A DNA stretch of 64,000 nt from Phytophthora hibernalis (GCA_012656075.1 JAAKBF010000099.1:62001-126000), one strand, 5' to 3'; numbered from the stretch's first letter, positions 1-8,948 are shown. Notes: a model not told the origin generated them from the letters alone. Translations and numbers: made by a program.

Positions 1-2
1 AA

Positions 3-563
3 GCAATTGACGGCACAGTGCAGAGCTCCACGGTATCGGGGTCGAGTGCTTCATCACCTACGACTCAGACTTCACCAGCAAGCCAACAGCAGGAGCAGGG
101 CCAAGAGGCTGACATGTACAATGCTACAGTACCCTTCTCGCCCACGAGTAATACAACCTCATCGGCATCTTCTGCCGCTACTTCGGCACCGTCGACTGGT
201 GACCAGACTACCCAGAAGTCGACAGGAACTGAGACCAACCTCCAGACGGCCGTGACAGCCTCGACTCCGACTCCGACACCGAACGTTGCCCCGACGCCAG
301 TGTCGAAAGCATCAGATAGCCAGCAGATCTCGAACGAGAGCTCAGGCACTTCCACGATGGGGACTGGTGTGATTGTCCTCATTGCACTTGTGGCCGCCGC
401 AGTGGTGGCCCTTGCGGTGATCGTGGCCGTCCGTCATCGCCAAAAGAAGATGTTGAACGACATCAAAACACCGGAAGGCTCGGCGTTAAGGCCGCTGCCA
501 ACAACCATTGTCGACTTCCGTCCCCAGGTCACTGCTATTGCGCGAGACTCCAACATCCTTTAG
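3..563 (+). CDS. C-terminal part of a Ser/Thr-rich single-pass membrane protein (5' end outside window)
   Basis: The reading frame is open to the left window edge and stops at TAG 561-563, so the true start lies outside. The visible part is rich in Ser, Thr, Pro and Gln, as expected of an O-glycosylated extracellular stalk. It is followed by a hydrophobic Val/Ala/Ile/Leu segment (about nt 360-435) and a basic RHRQKK stop-transfer motif, then a short cytoplasmic tail of about 40 residues. This is the layout of a type I membrane protein whose outer domain lies upstream. The catalytic or binding domain is not visible, so no function is assigned. The gene is on the same strand as the MDR gene downstream, about 390 bp away. 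Confidence 0.6.
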   Translation, partial: AIDGTVQSSTVSGSSASSPTTQTSPASQQQEQGQEADMYNATVPFSPTSNTTSSASSAATSAPSTGDQTTQKSTGTETNLQTAVTASTPTPTPNVAPTPVSKASDSQQISNESSGTSTMGTGVIVLIALVAAAVVALAVIVAVRHRQKKMLNDIKTPEGSALRPLPTTIVDFRPQVTAIARDSNIL

Positions 564-910
564 ATCTCCCGGAGAAGATAAATAATGGACGTGCACTACA
601 GTGAAGTCGTCGCCCTCGTTCGCAAGCGAGTGGTGATTGATTACCTTCCTTCGTAAACGGTTAGGTGGCTTCTGGAACAGTGGTTAATGAAGCAGGACAC
701 CCAACGTTTGGTCGAAGAAGAGCTCACTTTCCATTTTCCACCGTCGTGTTAACCGAGACTTCCCAAGGTTACCGAGCGTGATACCGGTATTATAACCTTA
801 CGTTCTGATTTACGAGGTTACATGAGCACTTCAAGGTGGCCTCTTCTATGCGCCAAATCCAGGCTGGATCTTCAGGGGTACGAACGGCACGCGTACCCTC
901 GTCCACCAAA
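564..910. other. intergenic, no gene seen
   Basis: About 350 bp between the membrane-protein stop and the initiator of the next gene. No coding pattern or repeat was recognised. Confidence 0.5.
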
Positions 911-927
911 CCTCATTCTTCTATTAG
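911..927 (+). promoter_or_regulatory. oomycete initiator (Inr) of MDR-A
   Basis: CCTCATTCTTCTATTAG matches the oomycete core promoter (GCTCATTYY followed by a CAWTTTT-like flank). The expected start is the A of TCATT at 915, giving a 41-nt 5' UTR to the ATG at 956. This decides the start codon: the in-frame ATG at 836 lies upstream of the predicted transcription start. Confidence 0.6.
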
Positions 928-955
928 CCTCCCCAAGATCTTCCTCTATCGAACG

Positions 956-1954
956 ATGCCCGTCCCGCAGACCTACCGCGCGTACCAGTACGACCACTAC
1001 GGTCCGCAGACTCAAGAGCTCAAGCTACGTCTGTCCGTGAAGCGTCCGGAGATCGGTCCTAAGCAGGTGCGCGTCAAAGTGGCTAGTGCCGCCATCAACC
1101 CCATCGACTACATCCTATTGGAAGTAGCAGGCGAGAGCTTCACGGGTAAAGTGCCGACCCCAGAGCAGCCGTTCGGTATTGGCTTCGACGTGGCCGGTAC
1201 AGTTGTGGAGGTTGGCAGTGAGGCCACGCGCCTTAAAGTCGGGGACCCAGTGTACGCGATGACGCCGTTCGACGCGTGTGGCACCGTCGCCGACTACGTG
1301 GCTCTTGACGAGGAACTGGTGGCCCTTAAACCCAAGAACTTGACCTTTAACCAGGCTGCTAGCATCCCTCTCATTGGCCTTACCAGCTACCAAGCTCTTG
1401 TGGAGCACACGAAGCTACAGAAGGGAGAGAAAGTGCTCATTCTAGGAGGCAGCAGTGCTGTCGGCATGTTCGCCATCCAATTGGCTTATGCGTTGGGAGC
1501 TCGAGTGGTGACGACCACCAGTGCCAAGAACGCCGAGTTCATTAAGGGACTGGGAGCGGAGAGGGTTATCAATTACCACACGCAGAAGTGGGCCCAGGAG
1601 CTGGATCCTCACTCTGTGGATGTGATCTATGACTGTGGAATGGAAGCGGACGCCTGGAATACGGACGCGCAGCTCATTCTGAAGCAGAACACGGGTCGCT
1701 TCGTGTCGCTCTTGCCCATAACGGAACCCGTGCAGCCCGCCAAGTTTGGAGCTGAGAACCATGGAAACATGTTGGTGTATCCGACGGCAAAGGGGCTGGA
1801 TGAGGTCACGACGTACCTCGAGAAGGGAACTATTGTGCCCGTGATTGACACGGTCTTTGAGTTTGAGAAGCTCCACGCGGCCTTGACGAAGCTGAAAGGC
1901 AGACACTCGCGTGGTAAGCTGGTGATCAAGGTGAACCCTGAAACCCAGGCGTGA
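956..1954 (+). CDS. MDR-A: zinc-free medium-chain dehydrogenase, quinone-oxidoreductase-like
   Basis: Intact 332-residue protein of the medium-chain dehydrogenase/reductase superfamily. It has the N-terminal GroES-like fold (AINPIDY, then GFDVAGTVVEVG and VGDPVYAM) and a Rossmann NADPH-binding domain with the glycine motif in LILGGSSAVG and a dinucleotide-fold run to GARVVTT. The catalytic-zinc cysteines of alcohol dehydrogenases are not seen, which favours the NADPH:quinone oxidoreductase/enoyl reductase branch. Likely a cytosolic NADPH-dependent reductase of quinones or reactive carbonyls; the substrate cannot be read. The start at 956 rests on the initiator at 911-927 and on YRAYQYD being the usual N-terminus. 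An in-frame extension to 836 exists (40 residues, no Asp or Glu) but is probably untranslated. It is convergent with an MDR-B relic. Confidence 0.88.
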   Translation: MPVPQTYRAYQYDHYGPQTQELKLRLSVKRPEIGPKQVRVKVASAAINPIDYILLEVAGESFTGKVPTPEQPFGIGFDVAGTVVEVGSEATRLKVGDPVYAMTPFDACGTVADYVALDEELVALKPKNLTFNQAASIPLIGLTSYQALVEHTKLQKGEKVLILGGSSAVGMFAIQLAYALGARVVTTTSAKNAEFIKGLGAERVINYHTQKWAQELDPHSVDVIYDCGMEADAWNTDAQLILKQNTGRFVSLLPITEPVQPAKFGAENHGNMLVYPTAKGLDEVTTYLEKGTIVPVIDTVFEFEKLHAALTKLKGRHSRGKLVIKVNPETQA

Positions 1955-2084
1955 TGAGACCACGTGCGGTGCGTTTGAATGAAATCGTAGTCTGCAATGG
2001 TAAGGTTTAAAAGTATTGAGTAACGAAACACCGCCTTGAATTCCACGGACACGTTCACAAACCACAACAAGCGAACGAGTACAC

Positions 2085-2225
2085 AAGAGTCAATCACGGG
2101 CTTCCTTCAACGCCCCAGTCAACACAAAATCCGATAGCTCGTTCAGCTGCTCACCACTCGCATGTACCATGATCTCACCAATGCACTTGACTCCGAACTT
2201 GGCTGCATCATCGAGTTGATGGTTT
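2085..2225 (-). pseudogene. relic of MDR-B (3' part only)
   Basis: The plus strand here closely matches 4257-4375 inside the MDR-B gene, for example the shared stretch around ACCATGATCTCACCAATGCA. The fragment would encode, on the minus strand, the segment around KCIGEIMVHASG near the C-terminus of an MDR protein. The rest of the gene is missing. With MDR-A upstream it forms the same convergent A-B arrangement as the second copy at 3583-5226, so it is the remains of a duplicated gene pair. Confidence 0.75.
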
Positions 2226-2249
2226 CTTCTGCAACGTTAAAAAACGCCG

Positions 2250-2366
2250 CTACGGTATTTTAATTAAAATATAATAGTGGGGTGACTATATTTTAATTAA
2301 TTAAAATTTAATGGTGGATGATGTTTCACCCGGGTGAAACCTCCGCATTTATACCGGTACCGGTAA
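2250..2366. repeat. cluster of palindromes between MDR relic and CRN
   Basis: Three dyads lie within 120 bp. TATTTTAATTAAAATATAAT near 2256 pairs with CTATATTTTAATTAATT near 2287. GTTTCACCCGGGTGAAAC at 2323-2340 is a perfect 18-bp palindrome. TACCGGTACCGGTA at 2352-2365 is also self-complementary. The function is unknown; they lie 50-160 bp before the CRN initiator and at the duplication breakpoint. Confidence 0.6.
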
Positions 2367-2412
2367 TTGGTACGTATTTTTTCCTAGGTACGATAGGAAA
2401 TTCTCACCCTCT

Positions 2413-2421
2413 CTCATTCGA
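2413..2421 (+). promoter_or_regulatory. initiator-like element of the CRN gene
   Basis: CTCATTCGA keeps the TCATT core of the oomycete initiator, 28 nt before the CRN ATG. The downstream flank (AGAATC) fits the consensus poorly, so this is weaker than the other initiators in the window. Confidence 0.4.
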
Positions 2422-2444
2422 AGAATCTGCGGCCTCGGACAAAG

Positions 2445-3497
2445 ATGGTGGTCGTGAAGCTCCTTTGTTTCATTATCGGAGATGGTTACGTGGTTTCAGT
2501 TGAGGTAGAGAAAAGCACGCAGGTAGTCGACTTGAAGAAACTCATTGCCAACGAGATTAAATACAGTGACCAACCAGCCAAGCTGCAGCTCTTCCTGGCG
2601 AAGACAGCGGACGGCGGGTGGTTACTAGAGAAGGATCCTGTTGTGCAGAAACTGGGAGACGGAGTTATTGGTCCTGACGTCAAGAAAATGATCGATGCAA
2701 ACAAAATGATGGCATCGTGGACAATTGAAGAAGTTTTGAACGATTTCGAGATGACTACCCCAAGCTCTAAGCAGGTACACGTGCTGGTGGTGGCTCGCGG
2801 GGAGTTGCTGGAAGCCGAAGTACTGGAAGCACCGCATCCGCGTAAAAGACGATGGGACCAGCTGAACGAGCTTCTCGATAAAAACAAGAAAGCGAAGAAG
2901 TCTGTCGGCTCCACGGGTTTCTCGTACGTGTCGTTCCTGGAGATTGACAGCATCATGCCAGCGATGAAGTATCGACCGACATCGAGGTCTATCCCTGACG
3001 AAAATCTTGATGCGTTGCGTGGTTATTTTCCTATCTTGTTCAAGGCCTTTGGAGATATTATAACTGGCAAAGAAGCGAAGCGACTACACTTCATCGTGCC
3101 CGTGCTTGCAAGTGTATGTGCGCTGTTTGATGGAGATGTCCATATACTGGCCGAAGAAACCATCGTTGGGAAACGTGTTCACGGAAACGGAGCCTTTGAG
3201 TTCGTGCTTAAGCGCGGGGAGAAACGTGTTTGCATTGTGGAGGCGAAGCGAGATGATATTCAGCAGGGTCTTGCTCAAGCTTATGTGGGAAGCGAAGCAC
3301 TTGCGGATGTAGAAGGACTGCCGAAAGTATACAGCATTGTCACGAACTTCTTGGAATGGGTCTTCTCGAGAAGTCTGGATGACAAAATTGAGCGAGCGAC
3401 ACCCGTAATGATGTTGATGGAGAATGATGTTCCAGCACCCGAATCGGTGAAGCAGATTGCAGGGATGATTTACTCCATCCTGTCCGAAGACACTTAG
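2445..3497 (+). CDS. Crinkler (CRN) family effector with PD-(D/E)XK-like C-terminal domain
   Basis: Intact 350-residue protein. Residues 1-60 form the ubiquitin-like CRN header (MVVVKLLCFIIGDG) ending in LQLFLAKT at 48-55, the LxLFLAK signature tied to host-cell delivery. A DWL-like region follows and closes with HVLVV at 112-116, the usual recombination boundary before the variable effector module. Two basic clusters (PRKRRW near 132; KNKKAKK near 147) could be nuclear signals. The C-terminal module has GNGAFEFVL then RVCIVEAKRDDIQQG (about 248-275), resembling the E...ExK...Q core of restriction-nuclease-fold domains seen in CRN proteins; nuclease activity is inferred. There is no classical signal peptide, as in many CRNs. 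Expected role: translocated effector acting in the host nucleus. It sits exactly between two halves of a duplicated MDR gene pair. Confidence 0.9.
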   Translation: MVVVKLLCFIIGDGYVVSVEVEKSTQVVDLKKLIANEIKYSDQPAKLQLFLAKTADGGWLLEKDPVVQKLGDGVIGPDVKKMIDANKMMASWTIEEVLNDFEMTTPSSKQVHVLVVARGELLEAEVLEAPHPRKRRWDQLNELLDKNKKAKKSVGSTGFSYVSFLEIDSIMPAMKYRPTSRSIPDENLDALRGYFPILFKAFGDIITGKEAKRLHFIVPVLASVCALFDGDVHILAEETIVGKRVHGNGAFEFVLKRGEKRVCIVEAKRDDIQQGLAQAYVGSEALADVEGLPKVYSIVTNFLEWVFSRSLDDKIERATPVMMLMENDVPAPESVKQIAGMIYSILSEDT

Positions 3498-3582
3498 GTG
3501 TGTGCTTGGACCCAGCAGTATTATAGCACAAAATTCAAGGCGAACTCTTTCTGGGTGGATCGACAGCAACGGGGATGATCGT

Positions 3583-4094
3583 CGGAGCGGAGAGGGTTAT
3601 TAACTACCACACGCAGAAACGGGCGCAGGAGCTGGGCCCTCGCTCTGTAGATGTAATCTACGACTGCGGCATGGAATTGGACGCCTGGAAAACGGACGCG
3701 CAGCTCATTCTGAAGCAGAACACGGGCCGCTTCGTGTCGCTCGTGCCCATAACGGAACCCGTGCAGCCCGCCATTTTTTTTGCGCCGAGAACCATGGTAA
3801 CATGTTGGTGTATCCGACGGCAAAGGGGCTGGATGAGGTCACGACGTACCCTGAGAAGGGTGCCATTGTACCGGTGATTGACTCGGTCTTTGAGTTTGAG
3901 AAGCTCCACGCGGCCTTGACGAAGCTGAAAGGCAGACACTCGCGTGGCAAGTTGGTGATCAAGGTGAACCCTGAAGCTCAGACGTGATGAGACCACGTGC
4001 GGTGCGTTTGAATGAAATCGTAGTCTGCATTGGTAAGGTTTGAAAGTATTGAGTAATGAAACACAGCCTTGAATTCCTCACACATGTTCACAGC
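3583..4094 (+). pseudogene. MDR-A' : 3' half copy of MDR-A
   Basis: Strong nucleotide match to 1551-2065 (the 3' half of MDR-A plus its 3' flank), starting at GGAGCGGAGAGGG. Translation gives RVINYHTQK, VDVIYDCGM and the final KGRHSRGKLVIKVNPE in two frames. The frame is lost at a T-run (3773-3781), where MDR-A reads AAGTTTGGAGC. The promoter, the GroES-like half and the start codon are absent. It is the 3' remnant of a second MDR-A, truncated where the CRN block begins. Confidence 0.85.
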
Positions 4095-4165
4095 AACCAC
4101 AAGAAGAAAATCAAAGGTAAGTTAAAGTGGATAAGTGTAGGTATACAAGACTATGAGCAGATACT

Positions 4166-5226
4166 CTAGTGTGCGACGTTCAACACGATCTTGCCGCATA
4201 CTTTCGAGGACTTGAGCTTCTCCAATGCCGGCAATAGCTGGTCGAACGGGTAGATCGAGTCGACCACGGGCTTCAACGCCCCAGTCGACACGAAACCCGA
4301 CAGCTCCTTCAGCTGCGCGCCACTCGCATGCACCATGATCTCACCAATGCACTTGGCGCCGAACTTGGCTGGACGTGGCTGCATCATGGGGTTGATAGTC
4401 ACGAATCGACCCGTGTCTTTCTTCAGCACAGTCTGCGCGTCGCGGTTCCACGCCTTGCGCTCCACGCCGCAGTCGTACACGACATCCACCGAGTGTTCGT
4501 CCACGACGGCAACCCAGTGCTGTTTGGACACGTCGATCACCTTATCGGCGCCCAGCGACTGCACGAGAAGGTAGTCCTGGCAGTCCTTGGCGGTGGCGAG
4601 CACGTGAGCCCCATGGCACGCGCCAACTGGATGGCCATCATCCCTGTTGCTGTCGATCCACCCAGGATAAGAACGTGCTCGTCCGCCTTGAGGTTGGCGT
4701 GTTCGTGTAGTGCCTGGTAGCTGGTTAGTGCTGCGTACGGGAGACTCGCGGCCTCGTCAAACGTGACGTTGATGGGCTTGAGCGCCACGAACTGTTCGTC
4801 GATAGAGACGAACTCGGCGAACATGCCGAAGTTCGAGTAAGGCGCCATGGCGAAGACAGCGACGCCGACCTTGAATTGGTGAGCGTCGGCGCCGGTCTCG
4901 ACGACCGTGCCGGCCACGTCGAAACCCATGCCGAAGGGTTTGTCGGTGGAAGGTTGTCTTCCGGTGACGGCGAGTCCGAAGTCTTGCATGATCTTTTGGT
5001 CTGCGGGGTTGAGAGCTGCGCTGTAGACCTTGATGCGCAGTTGTGCGGGCTGAAGTGGCGTCAGCGGCACGTCCTTGCAGAGGCGAAGCTCGGCATCGGG
5101 TGCTCCGTACTTCGCGTACTGGTAAGCACGGTAGGTGTCATCAACGTTGGAGAACTTGCCGGAAGTTTTGCAGGTGTGGGTCGTGTCAGCGATGACCGTG
5201 GTGTTGATTCCTTGGACGACAGCCAT
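4166..5226 (-). CDS. MDR-B: quinone-oxidoreductase-like MDR, one-base frameshift
   Basis: Minus-strand relative of MDR-A of about 353 codons in two overlapping frames (5226 to about 4610, then about 4610 to 4166). The first part has YRAYQYAKYG, AALNPADQKI, GMGFDVAGTVVETG and the cofactor motif LILGGSTATGMM. The second continues SLGADKVIDV, VVYDCGVERKAW and KVCGKIVLNVAH. The break is at a short run of C (4609-4612, G on the coding strand) and fits loss of one base, so it may be a sequencing error or early decay. The start at 5226 is favoured by a strong initiator 46 nt upstream. The N-terminus is about 28 residues longer than in MDR-A. The catalytic-zinc ligands of ADHs are not seen. Confidence 0.8.
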
Positions 5227-5260
5227 TGTTGTCGGAGGTGAAGCCTTAGCAAGACTGAGT

Positions 5261-5276
5261 GTTTTGAAGAATGAGC
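5261..5276 (-). promoter_or_regulatory. oomycete initiator of MDR-B
   Basis: Read on the minus strand, GCTCATTCTTCAAAAC matches GCTCATTYYNCAW almost exactly. The start is expected at 5272, giving a 46-nt 5' UTR to the ATG at 5226. Confidence 0.75.
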
Positions 5277-6120
5277 AAGTGACACCGCGATACCAATAGG
5301 CTGGCCAGTCGGGGTGAATCTCCTGAGCACGCACGTCTTGTACGTCATTTGGCTGAGCAATCGACGACAGTTGCCTCCGCTGCATAGATCAGTGGCCATG
5401 TCTCCGATAGCCGTGCCGCAAAAAGCTGTCGCCCCTGCCACCAAATGCGTGTTGCATGACGCGCTGGCAATGAACCCAGTGCTGCGGTGGGCTGATGGCA
5501 TCCACTGCCGAGCGTTGTTGGGGTCACAGCGAAAGCATGCTGGTGCAATTTTCTGCTTGGTGCGCAGGTGCCGCGTTTCTATTGGCTGCGAGAGGTCGTA
5601 GCCAGCGAAAGGACGTTTGCGCAGCACTCTTGCAACTTTGGTTTAAGAGCTCCAAGTTTTGGGAGGCTTGTCTCTCAATGGTTTGTCAGCACAGGGCTGA
5701 TAGCGCTGCGCATTGGCAGGTTGTCGCACTTGACGTGGGGGCTAGCAGAAAAGTATCTGCACCAGTGTACGCGGCGCTGCCTCACGATGTCTGCTCAAGT
5801 CATTATTAGTTGACTCACACAAAGGCTCCATTCTGGTTTGGTTTTCGGCGATCGTAGAGGGTACCGCCGGTACACCGTTCACCCTAATTAGTCGTGCCAC
5901 GACTGCGTGATTCTGGAAAGACCAGTGATAGTGACAGAGCTGAGGCTGAAATTGCTCGACGAGTTCCTGGACGCTTGCTTCCCTGACAGTCACAGCACAT
6001 CTTTCAAAGTGACACTGTTTGGGGTTCCTTTGTATTCAAGGATGATTCCTTTGTTGTGAAGTTCTTCCACACTACATCAGCGACAGAATTCTCGCCACAG
6101 GCAGCCCTCTCCATCAGCTA
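5277..6120. other. no recognised gene
   Basis: Several short overlapping frames on both strands, none with a recognisable domain or initiator. Probably non-coding or old repeat. Confidence 0.4.
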
Positions 6121-6130
6121 GTGTGATCTC

Positions 6131-6518
6131 GCCAGCAGGAATAATACCGAGCGGAATCGCGACGAAGTTGCGAGTACAGTATACATGTTCATGCCCAATA
6201 CATGTACTGAACGAAAGTAATACGAATACCTTAATTCTGCCGGCAAACCTACCGGCAGATTTACACTATTATATTCTGCAACTAAACGTACCGGTAAGTA
6301 CAATTCTGCCGGCAGATATTGCACAATACTGAGCGCAAGTGACACGCTCCTGTAATTCTGCTGGCATATTTATGTACACGTATTGCGCTCAGTGTTGTGC
6401 GACTCGCACAGTGCGAGTACAGACGAAGGGAATAGTGTATGTAGTTCTGCTGGCAGAATAGCAACTTGGGAGTCAGGCAGAGCAATTCTGCCGGCAGTCA
6501 ACAAAATTCTGCCGGCAA
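6131..6518. repeat. interspersed palindromic repeat, core ATTCTGCYGGCA
   Basis: Copies of ATTCTGCCGGCA or ATTCTGCTGGCA begin near 6234, 6303, 6355, 6443, 6485 and 6507, with an inverted copy at 6131-6142 and a half copy near 6251. Full copies are self-complementary (for example TTCTGCTGGCAGAA). GCACAATACTGAGCGCAA at 6321-6338 is an inverted repeat of 6383-6400 with one mismatch, and ACTCGCACAGTGCGAGT near 6402 is a tight hairpin. The block is bounded by AT-rich DNA and holds no gene. Confidence 0.7.
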
Positions 6519-6570
6519 AATTATAATACACAGTGTATTATTAAATATTGTAGTTTTCTCGAATTTTGTC

Positions 6571-6747
6571 TAAACGAAGCATAACCCTTAGCATTGAGCT
6601 CCTTGGCCATAACCTGGCAGGCCTCAAGATTGTGCGACGCGATGTACACTTTGGCTCCCTTCTGCACGAATCCGTCGTCGATCATTTTGCCAATTCCACC
6701 GCCTCCACCCGTGTCTACCACCACCTTGTCCTTGACATCGAAAAGCT
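6571..6747 (-). pseudogene. short-chain dehydrogenase/reductase (SDR) N-terminal fragment
   Basis: About 58 codons encode VKDKVVV, then TGGGGGIGK (the TGxxxGxG cofactor motif of SDRs), GAKVYIAS and a helix ending KELNAKGY. An extra Asp sits between the first strand and the glycine motif. The catalytic Ser, Tyr and Lys are beyond the fragment, so it cannot be functional. It starts next to a MITE end at 6771, which may have broken it. Downstream, on its 3' side, lies the palindromic array. Confidence 0.65.
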
Positions 6748-6770
6748 GCGTCAGGTATAAAAGTCTATTA

Positions 6771-6822
6771 TACTGGGAGGACAGCTTTAGCTGGCTGAAC
6801 AGCCTAACCAATTTTATTGGTA
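6771..6822. mobile_element. terminal fragment of the TACTGGGAGGACAG MITE
   Basis: About 50 bp nearly identical to 39838-39888, starting TACTGGGAGGACAGCTTTAG and ending near ATTTTATTGG. In the second copy this is the left end of a 529-bp element with terminal inverted repeats. Here no right end was found. Confidence 0.6.
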
Positions 6823-7430
6823 ATCAAGTTTCTTTTATCTTCTTATAATGCAAAAGAAGATCGGTCAGAATAGGTGGGCGTCTTCTTTTTCTTCTTACTA
6901 TTAATACATGTATTAATAAATAACGTCGCTATCTTAATACATGTAGTCCCGGGTTACTCAAACGGGTAACCATCGAATACATGTAGGGTACACGAATCGT
7001 CTGCATTTGTGCCTTCTTTACTTCTGTAGGAATGACCGGTTTTCCTCTGTCGTGTTCTCCGGAGTTGGGTTCAACGCACTCTGCCCAGTCGCTGGCGTGC
7101 ATGGACTTGGCATGTCGGGAGCATTCGAGCTGCGCGCACTCTCGTCGCCGAGATGCCTGATCATGGGCCATGATCCATGGCGGAGAACTGGCTCGTGCAT
7201 GAATGCGCGTGCCATCCATCCAACACACACGCGATTGCGTTAAACCAGATCTCTCCAGCGTCGCCTTCGCCCTCCGCATGAACTCGCCAACTGTAGGATG
7301 CGCCAAAGCCGGTCGTCACAGTGGTGATGAGGCGACCTCAGCTCGTACCCCGCACGAACGTCGTGACGAAGCGAGTCGCAACGTTTCCCAGGCACATCGC
7401 GCGATCGCCGAAAATCGCGAGCGTATATCG
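6823..7430. other. intergenic with ATACATGTA palindromes
   Basis: ATTAATACATGTATTAAT at 6900-6917 is a perfect 18-bp palindrome. ATACATGTA recurs near 6943 and 6979. An open frame on the minus strand (6929-7306) has no recognised domain and is not called as a gene. Confidence 0.4.
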
Positions 7431-7785
7431 CAGTGGAGAATCTTGCGTGACGCGCATCGGCGGCCCAATCGCTTAGGGCGAAACTTATCGCTCTCCCTAT
7501 CGATTGGCGGCCGGCCGGGGCCCCGCCGCGTCACGCTTTGGTGCTTGGATTCTCGATCGTGATGTCTGTCTCATGTTTCGAGTTCGACTGGCCCCACTCA
7601 GTGACTATCCCAGTGGAGGATCTTGCGTGACGCGTATCGGCGGACCAATCGCTTAGCGCGAAGTTTATCGGTCTCCTTATCGATTGGTGGACGGCCGGGG
7701 CCCCGCCGCGTCACGCTTTGGTGCTTGGATTCGCGATCGTGGTGTCTGTCTCATGTTTCGAGGTCGACTGGCCCAGTCACTGTCG
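7431..7785. repeat. 180-bp tandem duplication
   Basis: CAGTGGAGRATCTTGCGTGA starts at 7431 and again at 7611. The two units stay aligned, with scattered substitutions, through the shared stretch CGTCACGCTTTGGTGCTTGG to about 7785. Each unit is GC-rich and contains GGCCGGGGCCCCGCC. It lies directly upstream of the PX-RING gene, within its likely promoter region. Confidence 0.8.
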
Positions 7786-7906
7786 ACCAGTTACCCAGAG
7801 AGGCGCTCCACGCAAACGAATCTGCGCGTAGCCGCGGCTCGTAGTGTCCCGCACCAAAAGTTTGGGCATGCGCGACTCGGGGCGGGGCAACAAAACTGAA
7901 GCGGAC

Positions 7907-7922
7907 TGTCATTCCACGATTT
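7907..7922 (+). promoter_or_regulatory. oomycete initiator of the PX-RING gene
   Basis: TGTCATTCCACGATTT fits the initiator plus flank. The A at 7911 would be the start, giving a 55-nt 5' UTR to the ATG at 7966 and supporting that ATG over the one at 8045. Confidence 0.6.
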
Positions 7923-7965
7923 ACCATCAACTGGTCAGTCTAGCAACTACCCCTCCCCAACAACC

Positions 7966-8948
7966 ATGAACGGATACTTCGTCCCGCAGCCGCACGAGAA
8001 GCCAGCGCCGCGCGCCGAAGCGTCCGAACTCCAAGACGTACTCAATGAAGGAGCTGCGTCAATGCGCGGGCAGCGAGTTGCCGCTGCATCTGGACGTGAG
8101 CGCAACCAAGAAGGACGAGGGCTACGCCGTGTACAACATCACCACGTCGAGCGTGTCGACGCAAAACAGGTGGCACGCGTCCTACCGGTACTCGCAGTTC
8201 CTGGCGTTCCGCAACCAGGTGGAGGAGGTGTGGACGTGCCACGATGACAAGTGCCAGGGCTCGTGCGAGTCGCTGCGTGACCTCCTGGAGGCGTGCTTCC
8301 CAAAGAAGGCGGGTCTCCTGTCGACGTGGTCCATCACAGTGGAGGACCGCAAGAGCAAGTTCAAGAACGTGCTGATCCACTTGCTGCGGTCGGTGCTGCT
8401 CCCAGGCAGCACTATGAAGTGCTTCCACGCGCGTCAGCAGCTGCCTCCGCCCTGTTCGAGTTCCTGGGCATTGCGGACGACGCAGACAAGCGCTCGCTGC
8501 TGCAGGTGTTTGTGGACAACCAGCAGGGTGGCATGAAGAAGTCTATGAGTCACACGGGTCTGTCGTCACTGGAGCACCACAGCCAGGGCATGAAGACGAT
8601 GAGCTCGATAAAGAAGTCTGCCACGACGCCGAACCTGACTCAGATGGAGCTGGAGGCGGAAGAGAAGGGCGCCGTCGTCACGGTGGAGAACCCGCAGTGC
8701 ATGGTCTGCCTGGAGGATGTGGAGGACCACGCGCATGCCGAGGGCCCGCAGGGTCTCGTGACGCTCCCGTGCAAGCACTCGTTCCATCGCGAGTGCATCT
8801 TCAGTGGCTGCTGTTCCAGTACCACTGCCCGATGTGCCGCGCGCAGGTGGGTCCGCACGCCATGACCAACTACGCGTGTCCGAAGAAGCAGGAGCAGTGG
8901 TGGCTCGGCAACTTCAAGGAGAACCCGTTGGAGCGGGAGGCCGAGTAA
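7966..8948 (+). CDS. PX domain plus RING finger protein, broken by three single-base frameshifts
   Basis: The likely ATG is 7966 (MNGYFVPQPH). A PX-like phosphoinositide-binding domain follows in another frame from about 8045 (GYAVYNI, ASYRYSQFLAFRN, ACFPKK, then a helix ending near 8430). A middle Ser/Lys linker comes next, then a C-terminal RING-H2 type finger: CMVCL at 8698, CKHSFHREC near 8770 and HCPMCR near 8830. The end is WWLGNFKENPLEREAE and a TAA at 8946-8948. Changes of frame are needed between 7985 and 8040, near 8432 and near 8801, each consistent with one missing base. The role inferred from the domains is an endosomal membrane-targeted E3 ubiquitin ligase. It may be a decayed gene or an intact gene with assembly indels. 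Confidence 0.75.

Noticed and set aside
836..953. 40-residue N-terminal extension of MDR-A without acidic residues, like a mitochondrial presequence
   Set aside because: The initiator at 911-927 lies inside it, so most transcripts should start downstream of the ATG at 836.
6131..6518. CRISPR-like array
   Set aside because: Repeat units are only about 12 bp, spacing is irregular and the genome is eukaryotic.
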